DNA of 64,000 bases from Nitrosovibrio tenuis (GTDB lineage Bacteria; Pseudomonadota; Gammaproteobacteria; Burkholderiales; Nitrosomonadaceae). The notes beneath the pieces were generated by a model. That model saw only the letters and a program-made list of their open reading frames with translations. It was not told the origin of the DNA and did no database searches. Position numbers and translations under genes: made by a program. The stretch covers positions 1 through 64,000 of the forward strand of contig NZ_FOBH01000001.1 in assembly GCF_900109785.1 (NCBI RefSeq), read 5' to 3'. Positions 44,174 through 52,670 of the stretch are shown here, piece by piece; position 1 is the stretch's first letter; each line of letters opens with the position of its first letter.

Positions 44174-45727
44174 ATGTACACATCAAGCAAACAAAAAAAA
44201 CGACAATTTGCTATACCGTGTAAAACGGCGAGGTTTGAATTTTCCGTTTCCCGAAAATGGTTACACACGGCCGGCCTCACGCTTTCCGCGGTATTTATCA
44301 CTCATTCACTTCCGCCTTTCATTGCGCAAGCAAACGCACAAAGTTCTTTCGAGCGCTTGTCTTCATTGCTGGAGGCAACTCCGGCAGGCGGGTGGGTCAA
44401 CGCAAGCACCAATTTTTTTTCTGACGCATGGCCAACGGGCGCCGACGCGGTGCAGGTCAGCAGCCAGCAATTCCCTGGCGCCATTGTGAGTGCCTGGAGT
44501 TCTTTTGCCTGGGACTCGGATAACGGGCGCCTGATGCTCTGGGGCGGCGGTCACGCAAATTATTACGGTAACGAGATGTATGTATGGGATGGAGCGACGG
44601 GAAACTGGGGGCGTGGTTCCCTGCCGAGCAGAGTGGGTGCCGGGGGCTTTATAGTTGACGGTGCGGCGCCCCAATCTGCACATACCTACGATAACAACAT
44701 ATACCTTCCGGTCAATGGCATGTTTCTCACATTTGGCGGGGCAGCAGCACCTACTGGGTGGAATTTTCAGACGACGGACGGAACAAACGTTAGCCGTGCC
44801 GGGCCGTATTTATGGGACCCGCTCAAGAGCGATCCGAACAAAGTCGGAGGCACTACCGGATCGGGTTGGGATACTGTCAATGTTGCGCAGGGCGGCAATA
44901 TGTGGATCGACCGGCAGGGGCAATGGACCGGCTCAGAACCTGGGCAATACATTAACGGTACTGCCGCCTACCGTACCGAGAACGGCCACGACGTCGTTTA
45001 TCTGACCGCGGAGCAGGGGTCCGCATCAGGATTTCCCTCGCTTTACCGCTATACCCTTGGGGATGTCAGAAACGGTGGCAAGGATACATGGGAGGTAGTC
45101 GGAGTTACGAACAATACGGTTGGATATCAAGGTGCCGCAACGATTGACACAACACACAATCTCTACATAAGGACAGCCACCCCGATAGGCCCTTATACAT
45201 CAGCTCTGGCGGTATGGGATCTGGATAATGCCAATACCGCCAACCCTTACCGCAATCAGGATACCGGAATTCATCTCGTCAAGGAGGACGGTAGCGATTT
45301 CATAATGACCGGTACTTATGGCATTGGTTATGATTCAGCCAACAATACAATCGTGCTCTGGAATGGCAGTAATGGTGGCGGTGAGGTCTGGTCAGCAAGC
45401 GTTGTCACGGACGCGGATGGCAAGATCGGCACCAACACCACCTGGACAGTCCATGAGATTGCAAGCTCAACCCTGGAGCATCCTCATGGCAGTTTCTATA
45501 CCGGCGTTCTTGGCAAATGGCATTATGATACTGCATTGAACGCTTTTATTGCGGTTGATGAGATCGCCGGCGCCGGGGCAGGAGTTTGGGATGCCGGTGT
45601 ATGGTTATATAAACCAATGACTACGGTTGCCGCAATTGTTCCAGAACCGGAAACTTATGCGCTTCTGCTTGCTGGCCTCGGCCTTGTCGGATGGGTTGCA
45701 CACAAACGCCGTCGCATAAACATGTAA
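44174..45727 (+). CDS. PEP-CTERM sorting-domain protein with beta-propeller-like body
   Basis: 517 residues. After a long basic N-terminus a signal peptide ends near AQANAQSS. The middle (about residues 70-480) has repeating beta-strand modules with SAWSSFAWDSDNGRLMLWGG, HANYYGNEMYVWDGATGN and IGYDSANNTIVLWNGSNGGG, similar to Kelch/galactose-oxidase-like propellers. The C-terminus is VPEPETYALLLAGLGLVG plus the basic tail HKRRRIN. It should be exported and sorted by an exosortase. No catalytic set is identified. A large inverted repeat follows the stop at 45742. Confidence 0.85.
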   Translation: MYTSSKQKKRQFAIPCKTARFEFSVSRKWLHTAGLTLSAVFITHSLPPFIAQANAQSSFERLSSLLEATPAGGWVNASTNFFSDAWPTGADAVQVSSQQFPGAIVSAWSSFAWDSDNGRLMLWGGGHANYYGNEMYVWDGATGNWGRGSLPSRVGAGGFIVDGAAPQSAHTYDNNIYLPVNGMFLTFGGAAAPTGWNFQTTDGTNVSRAGPYLWDPLKSDPNKVGGTTGSGWDTVNVAQGGNMWIDRQGQWTGSEPGQYINGTAAYRTENGHDVVYLTAEQGSASGFPSLYRYTLGDVRNGGKDTWEVVGVTNNTVGYQGAATIDTTHNLYIRTATPIGPYTSALAVWDLDNANTANPYRNQDTGIHLVKEDGSDFIMTGTYGIGYDSANNTIVLWNGSNGGGEVWSASVVTDADGKIGTNTTWTVHEIASSTLEHPHGSFYTGVLGKWHYDTALNAFIAVDEIAGAGAGVWDAGVWLYKPMTTVAAIVPEPETYALLLAGLGLVGWVAHKRRRINM

Positions 45728-45741
45728 CCATGCGAACAATA

Positions 45742-45786
45742 AGCAGTCGCTTAACAATATACATGGTTTTTTGTTAAGGGACTGCT
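45742..45786. repeat. Long imperfect palindrome after the PEP-CTERM gene
   Basis: AGCAGTC-G-CTTAACAA (45742-45757) pairs with TTGTTAAG-G-GACTGCT (45771-45786): 15 paired bases with one mismatch and a 13-nt loop containing TTTT. It begins 14 nt after the stop codon. A transcription terminator is likely, or an mRNA 3' stabiliser; the T tract lies in the loop rather than after the stem. Confidence 0.65.
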
Positions 45787-45930
45787 CACTCAAGCATAGC
45801 CGCTGCCTGAGCTCATCATTGGTCCAATTGTTCAATATAATTTATTCTATCCAAACCGCCAGCTCTACCCTGGTATCTGGGCAAGATATATTATGTGGTC
45901 TGCTGCGCGAGTCGTTGTTCTAAATCAGGG

Positions 45931-45944
45931 GGGCGACGTCGCCC
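45931..45944. repeat. 14-bp perfect palindrome before the GT2 gene
   Basis: GGGCGACGTCGCCC (45931-45944) is a full palindrome, 18 nt before the GT2 ATG at 45962 and just before its RBS AAGGGA. It could be an operator for a dimeric regulator or form an RNA hairpin that hides the RBS region. The sequence is close enough to the start to matter for expression. Confidence 0.55.
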
Positions 45945-45961
45945 ATCCGAAGGGATAACAG

Positions 45962-46915
45962 ATGATAACTAATCCCGAGGCTACCAATACTCCACCTGAG
46001 ATCAGCATCGTTTCCACGATGTACCGGTCGCGGCCGTTTCTGGAGCGCTTTCTCGCAGAATCTCTCCAGGCCCTGTCCGATGCTCGATGCAGTCATTTCG
46101 AGATATTGCTGGTCAATGACGGCTCTCCGGACGATTCCCTGGCTTACGCGCTGGAGCGCCGGAGAGATATTCCCCAATTGGTCGTGCTTGACCTTTCGCG
46201 CAACTTTGGCCACCATCACGCCATTCAGGCGGGATTACAGCATGCCACTGGCGAGCTGGTCTTCCTCATCGATTGCGACCTTGAGGTTTCGCCTCTTGTG
46301 CTGCCGGACTTTTATCGCAAACTCCGCGAGTCGGGTTGTGATATGGTGTTTGGTTACCAGGAAGCGCGCAAAGGCAGCAGGTTCGAGCAGATGAGTGGCA
46401 GTTTATTTTGGAAGGGATTTAATTTTTTAAGTGACACAAAAATCCCTGAGAACATCGTGACCGAAAGGATTATGACGCGCCGTTACGTGACGGCGCTGTT
46501 GCAGATGGGTGACCGCAATCTTTTTCTGGCGGGAATGATGAGCTGGGCAGGCTTCCACCAGATTGGCCTTCCTGTGACGAAGAGACAACGGGAAGGACAA
46601 AGCACATACACTTTCATGCGACGCATTGGCTTAATGGTTAACGCCGTCAGTTCTTTTTCCGCTCAACCTCTGATTTGGCTGTTTAACATAGGCGTAACCA
46701 TTACCCTGCTGAGTTTCTTGTTTGTTTTTTATCTCATATTGCGCAAGCTGGTTTTCGATGACGCCCTGCTAGGCTTTACCTCTGTAATGACGGTGATGAC
46801 GCTTAGTCTCGGTATCCTGACCACAGCGATAGGTATCGTCGGGATCTATCTGGGCAAAGTATTCAACCAGGTACAGAATCGGCCGAACTATGTAGTGAGA
46901 GATATTTATCGCTGA
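45962..46915 (+). CDS. Polyprenyl-phosphate glycosyltransferase (GT2, GtrB/ArnC-like, two TM helices)
   Basis: 317 residues. EISIVSTMYRSRPFLERFLA, ILLVNDGSPDDSLAYAL and LVFLIDCDLEVSP (DXD-like) define a GT2 domain; the C-terminus has two membrane helices (LIWLFNIGVTITLLSFLFVF and LGILTTAIGIVGIYLGKVF), the layout of GtrB, ArnC and DPM-type enzymes. These transfer a sugar to undecaprenyl phosphate at the inner membrane. Downstream genes (DMT protein, aminotransferase, GT39) make an ArnC-like role with an amino sugar attractive, though the donor is not proven. Confidence 0.85.
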   Translation: MITNPEATNTPPEISIVSTMYRSRPFLERFLAESLQALSDARCSHFEILLVNDGSPDDSLAYALERRRDIPQLVVLDLSRNFGHHHAIQAGLQHATGELVFLIDCDLEVSPLVLPDFYRKLRESGCDMVFGYQEARKGSRFEQMSGSLFWKGFNFLSDTKIPENIVTERIMTRRYVTALLQMGDRNLFLAGMMSWAGFHQIGLPVTKRQREGQSTYTFMRRIGLMVNAVSSFSAQPLIWLFNIGVTITLLSFLFVFYLILRKLVFDDALLGFTSVMTVMTLSLGILTTAIGIVGIYLGKVFNQVQNRPNYVVRDIYR

Positions 46916-47121
46916 ATATCGGATCATGTATGCACATCATCCGTTGGCTCATCCAGCATGGTCACAAAGTCTACAGAGCCATGGACCGTACATTTCGGGA
47001 TGGCGTCAAAAAAAGACAAAAAACAGACGCAGTAATCTTTTAGTTGGAAAAGAATACTTGGCTGAGCAATTAAATGGTTCTAATAAGATAGGTAGAGAAA
47101 ATCATTAGCTCGACATCTGGC

Positions 47122-47865
47122 ATGATGACTGGAGATCAGATAGAACATTTGCCACCCAGAGTGGATCGTCGGGTTGCCATACTCCAATCAAACTATATCC
47201 CGTGGAAGGGATATTTCGATCTTATTCATGACGTTGATCTTTTCGTTTTTTATGACGATGTGCAGTACACGCATTCGGACTGGCGCCACCGAAACAAATT
47301 GATGACCAAACAAGGGCCTCAATGGCTAACAATCCCGGCAGGACATGATTTAAAGCGTTTGATATGCGAAGTGGAAATAACGGATCAAAGCTGGAAGCAG
47401 CGGCACAGAAGCATTATTGAGCAGAATTACCGAAACGCACCTTTCATGAAAGAATCGAAATCGCTGCTGGATTTTCTGTATGACAATCCAATAACCAGTC
47501 TTTCTGACTACAACCAACGCGCGATAAAGCATCTCTCCGATATGCTCGGCATCCGGACACAATTTACCGATAGCAGACTCCTTGCAACCAGCGGTCGCAA
47601 AACCGAGAGGCTGGTTGACATCCTGGAGAAGGTAGGCGCTACACACTACATTAGTGGACCTTCAGCCAGGAATTACCTTGACGAACCGATGTTTACTGAA
47701 GCCGGCATTGAACTGGTGTATAAAGAATATCCGGACTATCCAGTTTATCCTCAACGCTTTTTGCCGTTCTCGCCCTTTGTCACAGTTTTGGACCTGGTAT
47801 TCAACACTGGACGGGAAGCGCCGCATTACATCTGGGGTTGGCGGGAACAGCTCAGTGATGGCTGA
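47122..47865 (+). CDS. WbqC-family protein
   Basis: 247 residues. RRVAILQSNYIPWKGYFDLI and DLFVFYDDVQYTHSDWRHRN are diagnostic of WbqC, and the middle FYDDVQYTHSDWRHRNK contains conserved charged residues. WbqC proteins occur in O-antigen and amino-sugar clusters, often next to WecE-type aminotransferases. The exact reaction is unknown. The next real gene begins about 300 nt downstream. Confidence 0.88.
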   Translation: MMTGDQIEHLPPRVDRRVAILQSNYIPWKGYFDLIHDVDLFVFYDDVQYTHSDWRHRNKLMTKQGPQWLTIPAGHDLKRLICEVEITDQSWKQRHRSIIEQNYRNAPFMKESKSLLDFLYDNPITSLSDYNQRAIKHLSDMLGIRTQFTDSRLLATSGRKTERLVDILEKVGATHYISGPSARNYLDEPMFTEAGIELVYKEYPDYPVYPQRFLPFSPFVTVLDLVFNTGREAPHYIWGWREQLSDG

Positions 47866-48162
47866 TCCAAGCCCCGCTGATTATAAACCTCAGCTTGTTA
47901 AAACTCTGGCTAGGATGGAGCATGCGTTCATGCAAGAATAGATCAGCGGTTTGGGATCGGTCGTCCCGTATTTGGCGCTCAGCACGCGAGGCTGTGACTT
48001 AAGCGGGAATCGAGAAGGTTTTCAAGCTTTTTTCGCGAATTAGAACCCTGAACCGGTGCGTAAAATCCTCTTCTCTTCAAAAAACGATTTGCAGTGAATG
48101 ATCGCGTTTTTCTTGAAGTAGATAGTCAAAATATTCTCCAGAAAAATATCGAGAGCGTGAAA
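47866..48162 (+). other. Intergenic stretch after wbqC
   Basis: About 297 nt with no convincing gene. A 27-codon frame (ATG 47858, overlapping the wbqC stop) runs to 47941 but has no recognisable features. The sequence CGAGAAGGTTTTCAAGC and a T-rich region near 48020 show no hairpin. No promoter stands out upstream of the next gene. Confidence 0.35.
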
Positions 48163-48546
48163 ATGAATGGGCGATTCGATGTGGCAGGGCATTTCTATAT
48201 TCTCTTGACTCTCTTGTTTACCGTCTACGGCCAATTGGTGCTCAAGTGGCAGATGGGGAAAGCCCCCGGTATGCCGGACGATAATATCGATAAGATCTTA
48301 TTCCTGCTCCAACAGTTTCTGAATCCATGGATAATGTCCGGTTTCGCTTCAGCTTTTTTGGCGTCCCTCGCCTGGATGGCTGCTATGACACGCTTTGATC
48401 TCAACTATGCGTATCCCTTCATGAGCCTGGCGTTCATTATTGTCATGCTTTTTTCCGTGATGTTCCTTCATGAGTCGCTTACGCTGCAAAGCGTCACGGG
48501 CACTGTTATGGTGGTAGCCGGCTTAACCGTTATCGCCCGTGCGTAG
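48163..48546 (+). CDS. Small DMT-superfamily membrane protein (ArnE/EmrE-like)
   Basis: 127 residues from ATG 48163; a longer GTG or ATG start at 48094 is possible. Four membrane helices are predicted: FYILLTLLFTVYGQLVLKWQ, IMSGFASAFLASLAWMAAMT, YAYPFMSLAFIIVMLFSVMF and SVTGTVMVVAGLTVIARA. The size and 4-TM topology are those of small multidrug resistance-type and ArnE/ArnF subunits. In this neighbourhood an ArnE-like flippase of polyprenyl-phosphate sugar is the simplest reading, although ArnE and ArnF normally work as a pair and just one is seen. Confidence 0.75.
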   Translation: MNGRFDVAGHFYILLTLLFTVYGQLVLKWQMGKAPGMPDDNIDKILFLLQQFLNPWIMSGFASAFLASLAWMAAMTRFDLNYAYPFMSLAFIIVMLFSVMFLHESLTLQSVTGTVMVVAGLTVIARA

Positions 48547-48579
48547 CCAACTATTTCATCCTCATACCTAAGCACAGCC

Positions 48580-49701
48580 GTGATCCCCTTCAATAAACCC
48601 TACATGACAGGGAAAGAACTATGGTACGTGAGTCAGGCTCACGCTAACGGTCATCTTGCCGGGGACGGAATTTTTACCAGGAAATGCAATGCATGGCTGG
48701 AATCGCGCATCGGCTGTAAAAAGGCGCTGCTGACGCATTCCTGCACCGCGGCATTGGAGATGGCCGCCATACTTGCTCAAATTCAGCCGGGCGATGAGGT
48801 CATTATGCCTTCATACACCTTCGTCTCGACCGCTAATGCGTTCGCATTGAGAGGGGGCGTACCGGTATTCGTGGATGTCCGGCCCGACACGATCAATATT
48901 AATGAGGCTCTCATCGAGGCTGCCATTACACCCAAAACCCGAGCGATTGTAGCCGTTCACTACGCCGGAGTCAGCTGTGAGATGGACACGATCATGGCAA
49001 TCGCCGAGAAGCATCAATTGCTTGTCATCGAGGATGCGGCGCAGGGAATCATGTCTACCTATAAGGGGCGGCCACTCGGGAGTATTGGTCATTTTGCTGC
49101 GTTGAGTTTTCATGAAACCAAAAACATCATATCGGGGGAAGGCGGCGCCCTGTTGGTAAACGATCCCCGCTTTGTGGAGCAGGCGGAAATCATCCGGGAA
49201 AAAGGGACGAATCGCAGTCTTTTTTTTCGTGGACAGGTGGATAAATATACCTGGGTTGAGCTTGGGTCTTCGTATCTCCCCAGCGAACTCATCGCGGCGT
49301 TTCTATGGGCCCAGATGGAAGAGGCGGATGCCATTACCCGGTGCCGCCTCAATATCTGGAACGCATATCACGAAAGCCTCGGGGAGGTGGAAATACATAG
49401 CAAAATTCGCCGGCCCGTCATTCCGACCGATTGTGGTCACAATGCGCACATGTATTATCTGTTGTTACCCGATCTGGCTGCGCGAACTGCTTTCATCGAT
49501 AGCCTCAGGCAGAAAAAAATCCAGACAGTCTTTCATTACGTTCCCCTCGACAGCTCGCCCATGGGTGAAAAATATGGCCGGAAATCGGGCGAGCTGAAGC
49601 AGACGCAAATGATGAGCGAGCGGCTGGTGCGGTTACCGTTGTGGCTGGGGGTGGAAGAATACCAGAATGACATCATCCGAGAGATTATTGCGGAGTTGTG
49701 A
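48580..49701 (+). CDS. wecE: dTDP-4-amino-4,6-dideoxygalactose transaminase (WecE/RffA type)
   Basis: 373 residues from GTG 48580. IPFNKPYMTGKELWYV, SYTFVSTANAFALRGGVPVF and IEDAAQGIMSTYKGRPLG are DegT/DnrJ family motifs; SFHETKNIISGEGG holds the PLP-binding Lys near residue 181. It would aminate dTDP-4-keto-6-deoxyglucose made by RfbA/RfbB in this window to dTDP-Fuc4N. The product would be used by the neighbouring GT2 (45962-46915). The gene is 5 nt before the GT39. Confidence 0.9.
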   Translation: MIPFNKPYMTGKELWYVSQAHANGHLAGDGIFTRKCNAWLESRIGCKKALLTHSCTAALEMAAILAQIQPGDEVIMPSYTFVSTANAFALRGGVPVFVDVRPDTININEALIEAAITPKTRAIVAVHYAGVSCEMDTIMAIAEKHQLLVIEDAAQGIMSTYKGRPLGSIGHFAALSFHETKNIISGEGGALLVNDPRFVEQAEIIREKGTNRSLFFRGQVDKYTWVELGSSYLPSELIAAFLWAQMEEADAITRCRLNIWNAYHESLGEVEIHSKIRRPVIPTDCGHNAHMYYLLLPDLAARTAFIDSLRQKKIQTVFHYVPLDSSPMGEKYGRKSGELKQTQMMSERLVRLPLWLGVEEYQNDIIREIIAEL

Positions 49702-49705
49702 GGCA

Positions 49706-51397
49706 GTGACGATAACCAGTCAGAGTTGTCCGGAAACCGCCCACGCGCCGCCCGGGGCACTCATCACGCGGCTGCTCAATCCCGGCGATGTGGCGTCCAT
49801 ATTATTGCTGTGGGGAGTTGTTTGCCTGTTGTTCTGGAATACGCTTCATGCGGGCGAATTCTGGTGGACGGACGAATCCCGTCACGCCATGAATGGGGTG
49901 TTCTTTTTCGATCTCTGGCGGGACATGCCATGGCGGACACCTTATGAGTACGCGCTACAGTATTTCGCTCAATATCCTGCTCTGGCATTGAACTGGTATC
50001 CGCCTTTCTTTCCGGTGGTGGAATCGCTTTTCTTTGCAGTGTTTGGCATCACGGAATTTGGAGCGCGGCTGACCGTCCTCGTATTTATACTCGTCGGCGT
50101 AACCGCCTGGTATGCCTGGGCACAACCGATCTGGGGTCGCAACGCTGCCATACTTTCCTGCCTGCTGTATCTGTCGGCTCCGGGGATAGTCGACTGGACG
50201 CGCTCAGTCATGCTTGAAGCACCGGCGATAGCGATGATCATTGTTTCGGTCATGGCCTTCGATCGTTACCTGACTCGGCCGAGCCTGACCCAGGCCGGAC
50301 TCGCCGGCCTTTTTCTTGGCTGCATGTTGCTGCTCAAGCAGACTACTGTTTTCATTTTGCCAGCCCTGCTGGCCTACGCATGGTTCACTGGGCGCAAATC
50401 TCTGCTATGGCGGGGACAGGCAGCATTCGCATATGGCATTGTAGGCATGGTCGCCGCGGTGCTGGCTGTGCACGCGCTAAAGTTCGGTTCGGTGCCGGTC
50501 AATTCACTCGTCGATCAATTCAGTTCGAGCAACTCGCAATTGTTCGGCCTCTCGCGCTGGATACACTTTTGGTCGGCGTTATGGGATGTCTGCGGTTTGC
50601 CGCTCGTCATTGCCATCCTCATCGGAACCCTGGGCATCCGTATCAGCAAAACACCGCAAGACTTACTGATCCTTTTCTGGTTAGCGGCTTCCTGCTTATT
50701 CACGACCATTGTAGTCGGCGGGGCGCCAGGGAATGTCCCGCGCTATACGATGTACGCCCTGCCGGCATTGACACTCCTGGCCTGCAGGCCGTTGAGCCAG
50801 CCGCTTATAAACAGCAATATCGCGCGTGCCGCACTTGTGCTTCTGGCTACGTTGGCCAGCTGGAATGTCTATTCCGCCTGGGCCAAACCACATCCTTTTG
50901 TCACCGGGTACCGGCAGGCCGCCGAATTTGTCGCGCACCAGGAAGATACCGGCCTGATCCTTTTTGCAGGAAAACATGACGGCAATTTCATTTTCCACCT
51001 GCGTGCGCTCGATCCGGAAAAAAACAAAGCTGTATTGAGAGCCGATAAGATTCTGGTATCGATGGCGGTGCATAAATCCTTCGGCATGGTTTCCTATGCG
51101 CAATCAATAGAGGATGTCCTCGGATTGATCGACCGTTTCGGTATCGGAACCATTGTTATTGAAAGCCGGGATATCGTGGATTTCCCCGAGTTCAAGCTGT
51201 TGGCTCAAACTATGGATGATCATCGGTTCCAGATGATTAAAGAGATCCCGATATCGACCAATGTGCCGGAATTTTCCAACCTGTCAGTCCGGGTTTACCG
51301 TTACCTGGAGAAAAAGGAGCAGGAAGGGGATCTTGTCATTCCGCTACCCCATTCGGGAATGGAGATTAAATTGAAGCCTCGTACGAATTTACGTTGA
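49706..51397 (+). CDS. ArnT-like polyprenyl-phosphate sugar transferase (GT39/GT83 family)
   Basis: 563 residues from GTG 49706, which follows the wecE stop by a few bases; GGAG is 9 nt upstream. The first periplasmic loop has EFWWTDESRHAMNG with the Asp-Glu pair (56-57) used in PMT/ArnT chemistry. At least ten membrane segments follow and the last about 180 residues form a periplasmic domain. These enzymes transfer a sugar from undecaprenyl phosphate to lipid A or a polysaccharide. Together with the GT2, the DMT protein and WecE it suggests an Arn-like amino-sugar addition. Confidence 0.82.
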   Translation: MTITSQSCPETAHAPPGALITRLLNPGDVASILLLWGVVCLLFWNTLHAGEFWWTDESRHAMNGVFFFDLWRDMPWRTPYEYALQYFAQYPALALNWYPPFFPVVESLFFAVFGITEFGARLTVLVFILVGVTAWYAWAQPIWGRNAAILSCLLYLSAPGIVDWTRSVMLEAPAIAMIIVSVMAFDRYLTRPSLTQAGLAGLFLGCMLLLKQTTVFILPALLAYAWFTGRKSLLWRGQAAFAYGIVGMVAAVLAVHALKFGSVPVNSLVDQFSSSNSQLFGLSRWIHFWSALWDVCGLPLVIAILIGTLGIRISKTPQDLLILFWLAASCLFTTIVVGGAPGNVPRYTMYALPALTLLACRPLSQPLINSNIARAALVLLATLASWNVYSAWAKPHPFVTGYRQAAEFVAHQEDTGLILFAGKHDGNFIFHLRALDPEKNKAVLRADKILVSMAVHKSFGMVSYAQSIEDVLGLIDRFGIGTIVIESRDIVDFPEFKLLAQTMDDHRFQMIKEIPISTNVPEFSNLSVRVYRYLEKKEQEGDLVIPLPHSGMEIKLKPRTNLR

Positions 51398-51452
51398 CTA
51401 CGAGCGATCGTCCCTTGCGCGTCTTCTTCAATTCCCCTAATCCGTAGCGCTG

Positions 51453-52670
51453 ATGCGAATTTTACACATCCTTGACCATTCCATACCCTTGCACAGTGGT
51501 TACACCTTCCGCACGCTTTCCATCCTCAAGGAGCAGCGCAAACAGGGATGGGAAACCTTTCACCTGACGGGACCCAAGCAGGAAAATTGCAGTGTCCTGG
51601 AAGAGGACGTGGAAGGGTGGCATTTTTATCGTACTCCCGTCGCCAAGGGTGTATTGTCCAGGCTTCCTGTGTTGAATCAGACAGCGGTAATAGACGAATT
51701 GACGAAGCGGTTGTACGAGGTGGCCGGAATGGTCAAACCCGATATTCTGCACCCGCACTCTCCTGTACTGAATGCGCTGCCTGCTTTACGCGTGGGGCGC
51801 AGCCTGGGAATTCCTGTTGTATACGAAGTCAGAGCATTCTGGGAAGACGCAGCGGTGGATCACGGCACCAGCCGTGAATGGGGTATCCGCTATCGCCTTA
51901 CTCGGGAGCTTGAGAGCTATGCATTGAGGCGCGTCAATGCGATAACGACCATTTGTGAAGGACTGCGTGGAGACATTCTCGGTCGAGGCATCGCGCCCGA
52001 AAAAGTGACCGTCATCCCCAACGCCGTGAATATCGAAAATTTCAGTATGGCCGGAGTTCCGGATCCACGGCTTGCCGAAACCCTGGGCCTGGGTGGCAAG
52101 ATATTGCTCGGTTTCATCGGTTCTTTCTACGCTTATGAAGGCTTGGCCATTCTGATCCAGGCCTTGCCCCAAATGCTTGCTGAAAACCCTAATATACGAA
52201 TTCTTCTGGTTGGCGGAGGCCCTCAGGAAAAAGAGCTCAAGGCCATCTCGGCCGGGCTGGGCATGGAAGACAAGGTAATCTTCACGGGCCGTGTTCCACA
52301 CGATCAGGTGCAGGCATACTACAACCTGATCGATATCCTCGTTTACCCGAGACTGAGGATGCGGCTTACGGATCTCGTTACTCCCCTTAAACCGCTTGAG
52401 GCCATGGCGCAAGGCAGGCTCGTCGTTGCGTCGGATGTGGGCGGCCATCTGGAACTCATCCGGGATGGGGAGACCGGCGTGCTTTTTACAGCCGGGGATC
52501 CAGATGCGCTGGCCTCGAAAGTATTAGGATTGCTTTCAATGCCGAATCTATGGCCAGGCCTGCGTACCGCTGCGCGCAGCTTCGTTGAAACACAACGCAG
52601 CTGGCCACTCAGTGTGGCGCGCTATCGCGACATTTACGGTCAGCTCGTTCCAGAGCCCGCCCCACAGTGA
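51453..52670 (+). CDS. Exosortase A-associated glycosyltransferase (GT4)
   Basis: 405 residues. LHILDHSIPLHSGYTFRTLS near the N-terminus is characteristic of the exosortase-A-associated GT4 group represented by Daro_2409. The C-terminal domain has LGFIGSFYAYEGLAILIQAL and the region VYPRLRMRLTDLVTPLKPLE. It overlaps the next gene by 4 nt. Donor and acceptor unknown. Its presence adds to the exosortase-A-type gene set here. Confidence 0.85.
   Translation: MRILHILDHSIPLHSGYTFRTLSILKEQRKQGWETFHLTGPKQENCSVLEEDVEGWHFYRTPVAKGVLSRLPVLNQTAVIDELTKRLYEVAGMVKPDILHPHSPVLNALPALRVGRSLGIPVVYEVRAFWEDAAVDHGTSREWGIRYRLTRELESYALRRVNAITTICEGLRGDILGRGIAPEKVTVIPNAVNIENFSMAGVPDPRLAETLGLGGKILLGFIGSFYAYEGLAILIQALPQMLAENPNIRILLVGGGPQEKELKAISAGLGMEDKVIFTGRVPHDQVQAYYNLIDILVYPRLRMRLTDLVTPLKPLEAMAQGRLVVASDVGGHLELIRDGETGVLFTAGDPDALASKVLGLLSMPNLWPGLRTAARSFVETQRSWPLSVARYRDIYGQLVPEPAPQ

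Noticed and set aside
46930-47043. 37-codon frame beginning MHIIRWLIQHGHKVYRAM
   Set aside because: No RBS, no family resemblance, and no conserved context; treated as chance.
47858-47941. 27-codon frame overlapping the wbqC stop
   Set aside because: Overlap with the stop suggested coupling, but the peptide has no recognisable feature.
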